Positions 24,318 through 32,887 of a DNA stretch of 64,000 nucleotides are shown one piece after another. Every line of letters begins with the position of its first letter. Positions within the stretch are counted from its first letter, which is position 1. The notes under the pieces were generated by a model. The model worked only from the letters and a program-made list of their open reading frames with translations. It was not told the origin of the DNA and made no database searches. A program made the translations under genes and the position numbers. Source of the DNA: Nonomuraea cavernae (lineage in GTDB: Bacteria > Actinomycetota > Actinomycetes > Streptosporangiales > Streptosporangiaceae); NCBI RefSeq assembly GCF_014646355.1, contig NZ_BMNH01000005.1, positions 1 to 64,000 of the forward strand, in the 5' to 3' direction.

Positions 24318-25424
24318 GTGCCATCCCCACGATCAGCGGGTCTGATCGCGGTTGTCATGGTGGTGACGTCCCTGGTCGCGCTTCCCGCGAGAGCCGCGTC
24401 TCCCGCGAAAACCGCCGAGAACGTGCTCCTCGTCAACGCCGCCGGAGCCGGCGGCAAGGATCCGTCCAATCTGACCGAGCTGCGCAAGGAGGCCGAGAAG
24501 TCGGCCAAGGAGCTGGAGGAGGCGACCAGGGCGCTGGAGAAGCGCCGGGCGAGCATCGCGGCCTCCGAGAAGGAGCTCAAGACGAAGCTCGACTCCCTCC
24601 AGCAGGCCGAGTCGCGGCTGCAGTTGATGCGCCAGCCGGTGTCGGAGATGGCCGAGCTGCTTTACCAGCAGCCGGTGGGCGCCGACGGGGTCGCCTCGTT
24701 CCTCGCCGGTGATGCCAGCAAGGACACCTTGCGGGCGATGGCGAACGTCACGCAGATCGTCCGGGAAAGGCAGCACGCCGTCGAGCAGACCGCTGTGCTC
24801 ACCCGCGACACGCAGCGGCTGGCGAGTGAGGCGCAGGAGCTCCGGGCCGACAACCTGCTGGCCGAGGCGCAGATGTCGGCCGAGGTCGACACGCTCAGAC
24901 AGCGCTCCGACAAGGTCGTGAAGTCGTTGACCGCGGCCCTGGTGAAGCTGGGCATCAAGATCGACAAGGTGGGTACGGCGGCGCTCAAGTGCAATCCGCT
25001 GCGGATCGCGACGGCCAACAGCTATCCGAACGGCTTGATCCCGAGCAACATGCTCTGCCCGTTGCAGCAGAGGGGGCACAGCCTGCGGGCCGACGCCGCG
25101 ATCGCGTTCGTCAGCCTCAACGAGGCCTACCGCCGGCGCTTCGGCAGGTACATGTGCGTCACCGATGCCTATCGGAGCCTGGCCGAGCAGCAGTCGGTCT
25201 ACTATCGGCGGCCCGGGTTCGCGGCCGTGCCGGGGCGCAGCAACCACGGCCTCGGACTGGCCGTCGACCTCTGTGGCGGGATCGAGAGGTTCAGGTCGGT
25301 GGAGTTCGTGTGGATGGAGCAGAACGCCAAGAGGTATGGGTGGTTCCATCCGGACTGGGCCTACAGCAGCCCGTTCGAGCCGTGGCACTGGGAGTATGAC
25401 CCGAAGATCGACTCGGTGCTCTAG
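24318..25424 (+). CDS. Secreted M15 (VanY-type) D-alanyl-D-alanine carboxypeptidase with coiled-coil
   Basis: 368 residues with a Sec signal peptide (hydrophobic core AGLIAVVMVVTSLVALPARA, cleavage around residue 26). Residues about 45-215 form a long coiled-coil of the type seen in NlpC/P60-like wall hydrolases. The C-terminal ~140 residues are a VanY domain: YRSLAEQQ, the zinc motif SNHGLGLAVDL (H and D) and EPWHWEY (catalytic Glu, zinc His). It trims peptidoglycan stem peptides at the cell surface. The GTG start is preceded by GGAG. A terminator hairpin follows. Confidence 0.9.
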   Translation: MPSPRSAGLIAVVMVVTSLVALPARAASPAKTAENVLLVNAAGAGGKDPSNLTELRKEAEKSAKELEEATRALEKRRASIAASEKELKTKLDSLQQAESRLQLMRQPVSEMAELLYQQPVGADGVASFLAGDASKDTLRAMANVTQIVRERQHAVEQTAVLTRDTQRLASEAQELRADNLLAEAQMSAEVDTLRQRSDKVVKSLTAALVKLGIKIDKVGTAALKCNPLRIATANSYPNGLIPSNMLCPLQQRGHSLRADAAIAFVSLNEAYRRRFGRYMCVTDAYRSLAEQQSVYYRRPGFAAVPGRSNHGLGLAVDLCGGIERFRSVEFVWMEQNAKRYGWFHPDWAYSSPFEPWHWEYDPKIDSVL

Positions 25425-25427
25425 ACG

Positions 25428-25457
25428 TCTCCCGCATGGATCCGCTCATGCGGGAGA
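25428..25457. terminator. Bidirectional hairpin terminator
   Basis: TCTCCCGCATG / CATGCGGGAGA with an 8-nt loop, between the convergent VanY-type and CpaB-like genes. Confidence 0.75.
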
Positions 25458-25471
25458 TCGCGGCAGGATGG

Positions 25472-26044
25472 TCACGGTAAGTCAGGGTTGATGGTGATCG
25501 AGAGGTGGCCGCCGGTCTGGGCGGCCGCCAGTCGGGCCGCCTGGTCGGGGGTGGTGGCCAGCACGATCAGGGCGCCGTGGTCGTCGTCGGCTCTGGGGAT
25601 GGTGATCACCTTGACGTCGTCGGCGACCAGCTCGGCCGGCTGCCCCTCCCAGGCGGCGAGTACGCCGATGGTGGAGCCGGGGGAGATGAGGCCGGCCACG
25701 TCGGCGTCGGCGATGCGCACCGGAGTGGCCACGCTGCCGGCGGGCAGCCGCAGCGAGTGCAGCAGCCGGACGTCGGTGAGCGGCTCGCCGCGCCGCATCG
25801 GCCCGGCCAGCACCCGCCCGGTGGCGCCTGAGCGCAGCGCCCCGTCGGGGGGATGCTCCAGCGCGACGGCGCGCAGGTCGCCGGGCCCGAGCACGCCCGG
25901 CGACAGGTCGCGTGCCGCCACCAGCACCAGAGGCCCCGAAGCGGGGCGTATGGCGAAATATCCGAGCAGAACGGCGAAGCCTGCCACAACGGCCGCCACC
26001 AGCCGGCGGCGCCGCCCGAGCCGTCGTGGCCAGGCCCGGATCAC
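25472..26044 (-). CDS. SAF-domain (CpaB/RcpC-like) membrane-anchored protein
   Basis: 190 residues from a GTG that overlaps the MTAP stop (GTGA). A basic N-terminus and one helix (LVAAVVAGFAVLLGYFAI, about 13-30), then a SAF domain (LVLVAARDLSPGVLGPGDLR...RVLAGPMRRGEPLT, about 38-105) and an RcpC-like C-terminus. SAF/CpaB proteins belong to Flp pilus assembly, though solo copies in actinobacteria are common and of uncertain role. No other pilus genes are in this window. Confidence 0.75.
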   Translation of the reverse strand: MIRAWPRRLGRRRRLVAAVVAGFAVLLGYFAIRPASGPLVLVAARDLSPGVLGPGDLRAVALEHPPDGALRSGATGRVLAGPMRRGEPLTDVRLLHSLRLPAGSVATPVRIADADVAGLISPGSTIGVLAAWEGQPAELVADDVKVITIPRADDDHGALIVLATTPDQAARLAAAQTGGHLSITINPDLP

Positions 26045-26847
26045 GGCAGCTCGATGGGCAGCTTGAGGCCGTCGAGCGTGGACCCGCACGGGCAGGTGCG
26101 CTCGGCGGGCAGTGCCTGGACCGCGTCGGACACCAGGGTGCGCATACGCGCCACATTCTGCGCGAAGAACTCCAGCACCTCCTCGTGCGTCACGCCCTCG
26201 CCCGCCTCGATCCCCGCGTCGTGGTCGGTCACCAGCGACAGCGTGGTGTAGCAGAGCGCCAGCTCCCGGGCGAGCACCGCCTCGGGGAACCCGGTCATGC
26301 CGACGATGGTCCACCCGTTGGAGGCGAACCACCGAGACTCCGCCCGGCTGGAGAACCGCGGCCCCTCAATGACCACGAGCGTGCCTCCGTCGACCGTCTC
26401 CCAGCCCCCCGAACGGGCGGAGGCGACGGCCACCGCGCGCCCCGACGGGCAGTAGGGGTCGGCGAACGACACGTGGACCGCGCCGCCCTTGTCGTAGTAG
26501 GTCTGTACGCGCCCTGACGTGCGGTCGACGATCTGGTCGGGGATCACGATCGCGCCGGGCCCGTGCTCGGCCCGCAGCGAGCCCACGGCGCTGGGCGCGA
26601 GGACCTGACGCACGCCGAGCGAGCGCAGCGCCCAGAGGTTGGCGCGGTAGGGGATGTCGTGGGGCGGGAACCGGTGGTCACGCCCGTGCCGGGGGATGAA
26701 GGCGACCGAACGCGAGCCGATGCGGCCGACCGTGACCACGTCGCTCGGCGGCCCGTAGGGGGTGGTGAGCACTCTCTCTTCGGCGTCGTCGAGCAGGGAG
26801 TAAAACCCCGAACCGCCGATGACGCCGATCTCTGCGCTATTGACCAT
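26041..26847 (-). CDS. S-methyl-5'-thioadenosine/purine nucleoside phosphorylase
   Basis: 268 residues from the ATG at 26847. PNP/MTAP family: IGVIGGSGFYSL at the N-terminus, phosphate-contact RHGRDHRFPPHDIPYRAN, VLAPSAVGSL, VVIEGPRFSSRAES and VGMTGFPEAVLARE with VTDHDAG near the end. It splits methylthioadenosine (or a purine nucleoside) with phosphate in the methionine and purine salvage pathways. A 10-bp tandem repeat array lies directly upstream (26911-27000). It is coupled to the CpaB-like gene. Confidence 0.9.
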   Translation of the reverse strand: MVNSAEIGVIGGSGFYSLLDDAEERVLTTPYGPPSDVVTVGRIGSRSVAFIPRHGRDHRFPPHDIPYRANLWALRSLGVRQVLAPSAVGSLRAEHGPGAIVIPDQIVDRTSGRVQTYYDKGGAVHVSFADPYCPSGRAVAVASARSGGWETVDGGTLVVIEGPRFSSRAESRWFASNGWTIVGMTGFPEAVLARELALCYTTLSLVTDHDAGIEAGEGVTHEEVLEFFAQNVARMRTLVSDAVQALPAERTCPCGSTLDGLKLPIELP

Positions 26848-26910
26848 GGCGCCGAGAGTAGTGGCAAGGGAGGAGGGGGAGGAGGGCCCGAACGTGGCTC
26901 TGTGGATAAC

Positions 26911-27000
26911 CTCGCCACGCCGGACGACGCCGGACGACGCCGGACGACGCCGGACGACGCCGGACGACGCCGGACGACGCCCGACCACGCCGGACAATTC
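26911..27000. repeat. 10-bp tandem repeat array upstream of MTAP gene
   Basis: Six perfect copies of CGGACGACGC at 26921-26980, with degenerate units on both sides (CTCGCCACGC before; CCGACCACGC and CGGACAATTC after). The 10-bp period places every unit on the same DNA face. It lies 64-150 bp upstream of the phosphorylase start, in its promoter region. Confidence 0.9.
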
Positions 27001-27049
27001 ATCACACCGGACAGCGTCGTCGCGCCACGTATCCGTACAGTCGCGATGA

Positions 27050-27289
27050 GTGAGATCGGTCGTGTGCGGCAGAGGCGTCTCGGGCTCGTCATCAGCGCCG
27101 ACGCTCGGCAGCCTGCGCCTGACCTCGCGGGGGCAGGAGTCGGCACTGCGGCTGCTGTGCTCGTCACGCGAGGGTCTGAGCAGGCTAGTGGCCGACTGGG
27201 GGCCGCATCCGCAGATCGAGCAGCTCTGCGACGAGCTGACGCCCGAGCTGCTGGGCGCGTTCGCCGACCGGCCGGCCGGCCGGGGTTAG
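27050..27289 (+). CDS. Possible small hypothetical protein
   Basis: 79 codons from a GTG. The second half (from about SLRLTSRGQESALRLL to the end) has strongly GC-rich third positions and reads like a helical protein. The first 20 codons are less convincing, so the start is unsure. The stop overlaps that of the convergent FmdB gene. No family recognised. Confidence 0.35.
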   Translation: MRSVVCGRGVSGSSSAPTLGSLRLTSRGQESALRLLCSSREGLSRLVADWGPHPQIEQLCDELTPELLGAFADRPAGRG

Positions 27290-27600
27290 CTGGACGCCGC
27301 GGCGGGGGCGGCGGGCGTCGACGCGGTGGTCGAGGACGAAGAAGACGAGGGCGTGGTCGAGGACGTCGAGGTCGACTCGGCCGCCTTGCCGCTGGTGGAG
27401 GTGGTGCTCGCGGGCGTCGAGGACGACCGGTTGTCGGTGCGGTAGAAGCCGGAGCCCTTGAACACGATGCCCACGGCGGAGAAGACCTTGCGCAGACTGC
27501 CCTCGCACGCGGGACATACGGTCAGCGCATCGTCGGTGAACTTCTGAACGACTTCGAGCTGGTCACCGCAGTCGTTGCAGGCGTACTGGTAGGTCGGCAC
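27286..27600 (-). CDS. FmdB-family zinc-ribbon protein
   Basis: 104 residues. MPTYQYACNDCGDQLE with CPACEG gives the two CxxC knuckles of the FmdB regulatory domain (residues 1-45), followed by VFSAVGIVFKGSGFYRTD, a strongly conserved family segment. The last ~45 residues are a Ser/Thr/Ala-rich disordered tail. Function in actinobacteria unknown. Usually next to 5-formyl-THF cyclo-ligase, as it nearly is here. Confidence 0.9.
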   Translation of the reverse strand: MPTYQYACNDCGDQLEVVQKFTDDALTVCPACEGSLRKVFSAVGIVFKGSGFYRTDNRSSSTPASTTSTSGKAAESTSTSSTTPSSSSSSTTASTPAAPAAASS

Positions 27601-27668
27601 GCGCCCCTCCTTCAGGTTCTGGCACTCGAGCGATGCGACTGCTAATGGTAACCGATTCGGTCAAACAC

Positions 27669-29174
27669 CTATTCCACTCCCTGCTCTCTGTACCACCCGG
27701 CGAGCTTGCCCCGGCGGCTGACCGCGCGCAGGCGGCGTTCGACCTGGTCGCGGCAGGCCGCGGTGGCGACCACGAGGAGCTGGTCGTCGGACCGGATGCG
27801 GGTGGACTCGGCGGGTACGAACGATCTGCCCTCGCGCACGACCAACGTCACCGCGGCCCCCGCCGGGAGGCGCAGCTCGAAGATCTCCACGCCGTGCAGC
27901 TGGGACCCGGGCGGCACCTTGACCTGCAACAGGTCGGCGTTCAGCTCCTCCAGCGGCGCCGACTCCACCTCGAGGTCGTGCGCCTCGCCGGGAGCCGTCA
28001 CCTTGAGGACCTTGGCCACGAACGGCAACGTCGGCCCCTGGAGCAGCGTGAACACGATCACGATGATGAACACCTCGTTGAAGATGAGCTTCGAGCCCTC
28101 GACCCCCTCCGCCCACGGGATCGTGGCCAGCACGACCGGGATCGCGCCGCGCAGCCCCGCCCACGACAGGAACGCCTGCTCGCGCCAGCTGATCCTGCTC
28201 AGCCGCAGCACCCGTGCCAGCAGCGCGCAGAATGCCACCGACGCCGGTCGTACGAGGAGCACGAGAAGAGTTCCCGTGATCAGACCGGGGACGATGGCCG
28301 AGGGCATCTCCTTGGGGGTGGCGAGCAGGCCGAGCATGACGAACAGCCCGATCTGCGCCAGCCACGCCGAGCCCTCCGCGAAGCCTCTGGTCGCCGCCCG
28401 GTGCGGCAGCCGCGAGTTGCCCAGGATCAGCGCCGTCAGGTAGATGGCCAGGAAGCCCGAGCCGTGCAGCAGCACCGCGCCGGCGTAGGAGACGAAGGTG
28501 AGCGCCAGCGCCGCGATCGGGTTGAGGCCCGAGGCCGGCAGGGCGACGCGGCGCAGCGCGTAGGCGCCGGCGGGGCCCACGACGAGGCCGACGACGGCAC
28601 CGATGAGCAGCTCGATCGTGGTCTCGAGGACGAACGAGCCGACGCTCGGCGGGTTGGCGGCGGCGGTGCTCAGCAGCACCACGGCGATCACGGTCGGCGC
28701 GTCGTTGAAGCCGGACTCGGCCTCCAGGATGCCCGCGAGGCGCGGCGGCAGCGGCAGCCGGCGCAGCACGGAGAAGACCGCCGCGGCGTCGGTCGGGGCC
28801 AGCACCGCCGCGAGGATCAGCGCGGTCGTCGGCTCCATGCCCAGCAGCCAGTGCACGAGCAGGGCCAGGAACGCGATGCTGACCGCCACGCCCACCGTGG
28901 CCAGGATCAGTGCCGCCGGCACCGAACGCTTGACGTGGCTCCAGTTGGTGGTCAGACCACCCTCGGCGAGGATCAGCGCCAGCGCGGTCATGCCGATCTG
29001 CCGGGCCAGCTCCGGGTTGCTGAACGGGATGCCGAACCCCGCGTCGCCCAGCGCCAGCCCGAGCCCGAGGAACAGCAGCAGGCTCGGCAGGCCGCTGCGA
29101 TGGGCGATCCGGACGGAGCCGATGGCGGCGATGACGATGACAGAACCAAGAAGGAGCCAGACGTCGATCGGCAT
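27669..29174 (-). CDS. Potassium/sodium:proton antiporter (CPA1, NhaP2-like) with RCK-C domain
   Basis: 501 residues from the ATG at 29174 with GAGAGGGGG upstream. About 12 membrane helices; the ion-binding motifs LAPTDAAAVFSVL and AESGFNDAPTVIAVVLL are clear. A cytoplasmic TrkA-C/RCK-C domain (about 400-480, VKVPPGSQLHGVEIFELRLP, VPAESTRIRSDDQLLVV) suggests regulation by a nucleotide or K+. Exchanges monovalent cations for protons for pH and ion homeostasis. Separated by 23 bp from the cyclo-ligase gene upstream and probably co-transcribed. Confidence 0.9.
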   Translation of the reverse strand: MPIDVWLLLGSVIVIAAIGSVRIAHRSGLPSLLLFLGLGLALGDAGFGIPFSNPELARQIGMTALALILAEGGLTTNWSHVKRSVPAALILATVGVAVSIAFLALLVHWLLGMEPTTALILAAVLAPTDAAAVFSVLRRLPLPPRLAGILEAESGFNDAPTVIAVVLLSTAAANPPSVGSFVLETTIELLIGAVVGLVVGPAGAYALRRVALPASGLNPIAALALTFVSYAGAVLLHGSGFLAIYLTALILGNSRLPHRAATRGFAEGSAWLAQIGLFVMLGLLATPKEMPSAIVPGLITGTLLVLLVRPASVAFCALLARVLRLSRISWREQAFLSWAGLRGAIPVVLATIPWAEGVEGSKLIFNEVFIIVIVFTLLQGPTLPFVAKVLKVTAPGEAHDLEVESAPLEELNADLLQVKVPPGSQLHGVEIFELRLPAGAAVTLVVREGRSFVPAESTRIRSDDQLLVVATAACRDQVERRLRAVSRRGKLAGWYREQGVE

Positions 29175-29197
29175 CCGGCCCCCTCTCGAATGTTCGG

Positions 29198-29767
29198 TCA
29201 CATAAGACTAATGAGTCCCTCAGGGCTGATCACCCAGCGGACCCGCTGGTCGTGTTCCTCGGTGGGGATGCCGTCGATCAGCTCGCCGTCGTGCAGCAGG
29301 GCGACCGTGGGGACGTTCGGGCCGACCCTGGCCAGGGCCCGGTCGTAGGAGCCGCCGCCGCGGCCCAGCCGCACCCCCGTACGCCGGTCGACGGCGAGGG
29401 CGGGGACGATCACGAGGGCGGCGGTGCGGATGGCGTCGACGCCGCGCCGCGTGTCGACCGGCTCCATGATCCCGAACCGGCCCGGCGCCAGCGTGTCGGG
29501 CCCGTCGTAGACCGCCCAGTCGAGGTCGTCGTCCTCCCGCAGGACGGGCAGGATCACGGTCGCGCCGTGCTTCCACAACGCGAACACCAGCCCGTGCGTC
29601 TCCGGCTCCGTGCCGACCGACCAGTAGCAGGCGACGAGCCCGGCCATCTGCGCCCACGGCTGGTCGAGCAGGGTCTCGCGAATCTTGACGGAGTTGGCCC
29701 GGCGCTGCTCGGGGGAGAGGCGGGCACGCGCCGACATGACCTGGCGGCGGGCGTTCAACTTGTCCAC
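29198..29767 (-). CDS. 5-formyltetrahydrofolate cyclo-ligase
   Basis: 189 residues using the GTG at 29767, preferred to 29779 because GGAGG lies 6 nt ahead of it. The ATP-grasp-like signature RLGRGGGSYDRAL and the folate-site segment around YWSVGTEPETH are visible. Converts 5-formyl-THF to 5,10-methenyl-THF with ATP. Divergent from galU with only about 25 bp between the starts, so the two promoters must overlap the coding ends. Confidence 0.9.
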   Translation of the reverse strand: MDKLNARRQVMSARARLSPEQRRANSVKIRETLLDQPWAQMAGLVACYWSVGTEPETHGLVFALWKHGATVILPVLREDDDLDWAVYDGPDTLAPGRFGIMEPVDTRRGVDAIRTAALVIVPALAVDRRTGVRLGRGGGSYDRALARVGPNVPTVALLHDGELIDGIPTEEHDQRVRWVISPEGLISLM

Positions 29768-29791
29768 AGGTACCTCCACTAGGGTCTATGC

Positions 29792-30694
29792 ATGGCTGAC
29801 TTCGACCCTGTGACGAAAGCCGTGGTGCCCGCCGCGGGTCTGGGCACCCGGTTCCTTCCGGCGACCAAGGCGACACCCAAGGAGATGCTGCCCATCGTCG
29901 ACAAGCCCGCGATCCAGTATGTCGTCGAGGAAGCGGCCTCCGCCGGGCTCCTCGACGTTCTCATGGTCACGGGCAAGAACAAGCGCTCGATCGAAGACCA
30001 TTTCGACCGGGCGTTCGAGCTGGAGGAGGTGCTCGAAGCCAAGGGCGACGAGCACAAGCTGTCCCAGGTCCGTGAGCCCGCCGCCCTCGCCACCCTGCAC
30101 TACGTGCGGCAGGGCGAGCCCAAGGGCCTCGGCCACGCCGTCCTCTGCGCCAAACAGCACGTCGGCGACCACCCGTTCGCCTGCCTGCTCGGCGACGACC
30201 TGATCGACTACCGCGACGAGCTGCTCAAACGCATGATCGAGGTGCGCGACCGGTTCGGCGGCAGCGTCATCGCGCTGATGGAGGTGCCGAAGGAGCAGGT
30301 CTCCCTGTACGGCGTCGCCACGATCGAGGCGACCGACGAGGACGACGTCGTCCGCGTCACCGACCTGGTCGAGAAGCCGCCGGTCGACGAGGCGCCGTCC
30401 AACTGGGCCATCATCGGCCGATACGTCATCGACCCCGCGGTGTTCGAGGTGCTGGAGAACACCCCGCCCGGCCGCGGCGGCGAGATCCAGCTCACCGACG
30501 CGCTCCGCACGCTCGCCGGATACTCCTCCGACAAGGGCGGGCCCGTGCACGGCGTGCTGTTCCGGGGGCGTCGCTACGACACCGGTGACAAGCTCGACTA
30601 CCTGCGCACGGTGGTGAAGTTCGCGGCCGACCGGCCCGACCTGGCGCCCGACTTCGTCCCCTGGCTGCGAGAGTTCCTCGATGAAATCGGTTGA
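29792..30694 (+). CDS. galU: UTP-glucose-1-phosphate uridylyltransferase
   Basis: 300 residues. Nucleotidyltransferase signature GLGTRFLPATKATPKEM at residues about 13-29, followed by IVDKPAIQYVVEEA, EPKGLGHAV, CLLGDDL and VEKP. Makes UDP-glucose for wall polysaccharides and glycolipids. Its 3' end overlaps moeA by 14 bp, so it leads the galU-moeA-moaC-mogA operon, an order conserved in many actinomycetes. Confidence 0.95.
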   Translation: MADFDPVTKAVVPAAGLGTRFLPATKATPKEMLPIVDKPAIQYVVEEAASAGLLDVLMVTGKNKRSIEDHFDRAFELEEVLEAKGDEHKLSQVREPAALATLHYVRQGEPKGLGHAVLCAKQHVGDHPFACLLGDDLIDYRDELLKRMIEVRDRFGGSVIALMEVPKEQVSLYGVATIEATDEDDVVRVTDLVEKPPVDEAPSNWAIIGRYVIDPAVFEVLENTPPGRGGEIQLTDALRTLAGYSSDKGGPVHGVLFRGRRYDTGDKLDYLRTVVKFAADRPDLAPDFVPWLREFLDEIG

Positions 30695-31868
30695 CGCGCA
30701 CCTGGCCGACATCCTGGCCACCGTACGCCCGCTCGCGCCGCTGGAGCTGGAGCTGGAGCGCGCCCTGGGCACGACACTGGCCGAGGAGGTGACCGCGCCG
30801 CTGCCGCTGCCGCCGTTCGACAACTCCGCCATGGACGGCTATGCCGTACGAGCCGCGGACATCGCCGAGGTGCCGGTCACCCTGCCGGTGATCGACGACG
30901 TGGCCGCCGGGTCCGACGAGCTGCGTGCCGTCGGCCCCGGCCATGCCGTGCGGATCATGACCGGCGCTCCGGTGCCGGCGGGCGCCGACACGGTCGTACC
31001 GGTCGAGTGGACCGACGGCGGCACCGCCTCGGTCACGATCGAGCGCACCACCGGTCCCGGCAACGCGATCCGCCGGGCCGGCGAGGACGTCCAGGCGGGT
31101 GAGGTGGTGCTCGCGCCGGGCACCGCCATCGGCCCGGCCCAGCTGGGCATCATCGCCGGGGTGGGCCGCCGCCGCGTCTGGGTGCGTCCCCGCCCCCGGG
31201 TCGTGGTGCTCGCGACCGGCGCCGAGCTGGTCGAGCCGGGCCTGCCGCTCGGGCCCGGGCAGATCTGGGATTCCAACAGCTTCACCCTGACCGCCGCCGT
31301 CCGTGAGACGGGCGCCGAGGGCTTCCGCGCCGACACCGTCGGCGACGACCCGGCGGCCTTCCTCGACCAGCTCGACGCGCAGCTGGTGCGCGCCGACGCG
31401 GTCATCACCAGCGGCGGCGTCTCGATGGGCGCCTACGAGCCGGTCAAGGAGGCGCTCGGGCCGCTCGGCACGGTCCGTTTCGAGAAGGTCGCGATGCAGC
31501 CCGGCATGCCGCAGGGGTTCGGCGTGGTGGGCGAGGACCGGGTGCCGATCTTCGCGCTCCCCGGCAATCCGGTCTCGTCGTACGTGTCGTTCATGCTCTT
31601 CGTACGGCCGGCGCTGCGCAAGATGTGCGGGCTGCCGGCCGGGCCGCCCGAGACCGAGACCGCGCACGTCATCGGGGCACTGCGGTCGCCGCAGGGGCGG
31701 CGTTCGTTCCTGCGTGGCACGCTGGCCTCCGACGGCACCGTGTCGCCGGTGCGCGGGCAGGGCTCGCACCAGTTGGCCGCGTTGGCCTCGGCCAACGCGC
31801 TCATCGTGGTGCCGGAGGACGTGACCGAGGTGCCGTCGGGCACCGCTGTGGAGGTGATCCGGCTGTGA
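30681..31868 (+). CDS. moeA: Molybdopterin molybdotransferase
   Basis: 395 residues. FDNSAMDGYAVR, IMTGAPVPAGADTVVPVE and the MPT-binding site TSGGVSMGAYEPVK with LPGNPVSSYVSF are all family signatures. It inserts molybdate into adenylated molybdopterin to give Mo-cofactor. Stop and moaC GTG overlap (GTGA). Confidence 0.95.
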   Translation: MKSVDAHLADILATVRPLAPLELELERALGTTLAEEVTAPLPLPPFDNSAMDGYAVRAADIAEVPVTLPVIDDVAAGSDELRAVGPGHAVRIMTGAPVPAGADTVVPVEWTDGGTASVTIERTTGPGNAIRRAGEDVQAGEVVLAPGTAIGPAQLGIIAGVGRRRVWVRPRPRVVVLATGAELVEPGLPLGPGQIWDSNSFTLTAAVRETGAEGFRADTVGDDPAAFLDQLDAQLVRADAVITSGGVSMGAYEPVKEALGPLGTVRFEKVAMQPGMPQGFGVVGEDRVPIFALPGNPVSSYVSFMLFVRPALRKMCGLPAGPPETETAHVIGALRSPQGRRSFLRGTLASDGTVSPVRGQGSHQLAALASANALIVVPEDVTEVPSGTAVEVIRL

Positions 31869-32335
31869 GTGAGTTCACCCATCTCGACGAGACGGGCGCG
31901 GCGCGGATGGTCGACGTGTCGGCCAAGGACATCGGCGCGCGCACCGCCACGGCCACCGGGCGGGTGCTGCTGTCGTCCGCGGTGGTGGAGTTGCTGCGGT
32001 CGGGAGAGGTGCCCAAGGGCGACGCGCTCGGGGTCGCGCGGATCGCCGGCATCATGGGGGCGAAACGGACGCCCGACCTGATTCCGCTCTGCCACCCGAT
32101 CGCGTTGCACGGGGTGAAGGTCACGCTCGACGTCGAGGACTGGGGGGTGGCGATCACCTGCCGGGTGAAGACCGCCGACCGCACCGGGGTGGAGATGGAG
32201 GCCCTGACGGCGGTGTCGGTGGCGGCGCTGGCCCTGATCGACATGGTCAAGGCGGTGGACCCGGCCGCGGTCGTCACCGATGTGCGGGTGGAGGAGAAGA
32301 CGGGCGGCAAGACCGGTGTCTGGACGCGGCCGTGA
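31865..32335 (+). CDS. moaC: Cyclic pyranopterin monophosphate synthase
   Basis: 156 residues from the GTG at 31865. MVDVSAKDIGARTATA, GIMGAKRTPDLIPLCHPI and GVEMEALTAVSVAALALIDM are diagnostic of MoaC. It makes cPMP from the MoaA product, the first committed step of molybdopterin synthesis. No moaA is in this window. Overlaps both neighbours. Confidence 0.95.
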   Translation: MSEFTHLDETGAARMVDVSAKDIGARTATATGRVLLSSAVVELLRSGEVPKGDALGVARIAGIMGAKRTPDLIPLCHPIALHGVKVTLDVEDWGVAITCRVKTADRTGVEMEALTAVSVAALALIDMVKAVDPAAVVTDVRVEEKTGGKTGVWTRP

Positions 32336-32808
32336 TCCGGGCGCTCGTGGTGACCGTGTCGAACCGCGCCTCTGCCGGCATTTATGAGGACAAGTCGGGG
32401 CCACTTCTCGTGTCGCTGCTCACCGAGGCCGGGTGCGAGGTCGAGGGGCCCGTGGTGGTGCCCGACGGCGAGCCGGTGGAACGGGCGCTGCGGGAGGGGG
32501 TCTCCGCCGGATACGACGTGATCGTCACAACGGGTGGCACGGGGCTGACGCCGACCGACCTCACGCCGGAGATGACCGCCCGGGTCATTTCTCGGGAGAT
32601 TCCCGGTATAGCCGAGGCCATCCGCCAGGCGAACCGCGACAAAGTGCCCACCGCCATCCTCTCCCGTGGTCTCGCCGGCCAGGCGGACGACACGATCATC
32701 GTCAATCTGCCCGGCTCCTCCGGCGGCGTACGCGATGGCGTCGCCGTACTCGCTCCTGTGCTCCGGCATGCGGTGGAGCAGGTACGCGGTGGCGATCACC
32801 CGCGCTGA
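32332..32808 (+). CDS. mogA: Molybdopterin adenylyltransferase (MogA/MoaB family)
   Basis: 158 residues from a GTG. ALVVTVSNRASAGIYEDKSGP, VTTGGTGLTPTDLTPE and NLPGSSGGVRDG are the family motifs. Adenylates molybdopterin before MoeA inserts molybdate. Last of the four overlapping genes. The MogA versus MoaB label cannot be decided by eye. Confidence 0.9.
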   Translation: MIRALVVTVSNRASAGIYEDKSGPLLVSLLTEAGCEVEGPVVVPDGEPVERALREGVSAGYDVIVTTGGTGLTPTDLTPEMTARVISREIPGIAEAIRQANRDKVPTAILSRGLAGQADDTIIVNLPGSSGGVRDGVAVLAPVLRHAVEQVRGGDHPR

Positions 32809-32887
32809 CACCCCACGATTCGGTGTGCTCAGGGTCACCAGTGATGGTCCGTGGCGACATCGTGCCCGATAGGGGGATGATGAGAAC

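Noticed and set aside
27633..29348. 571-codon open frame opposite the antiporter gene
   Set aside because: Shadow of the antiporter, which has good membrane helices and ion-site motifs. Its translation is Gln/Arg/His-rich.
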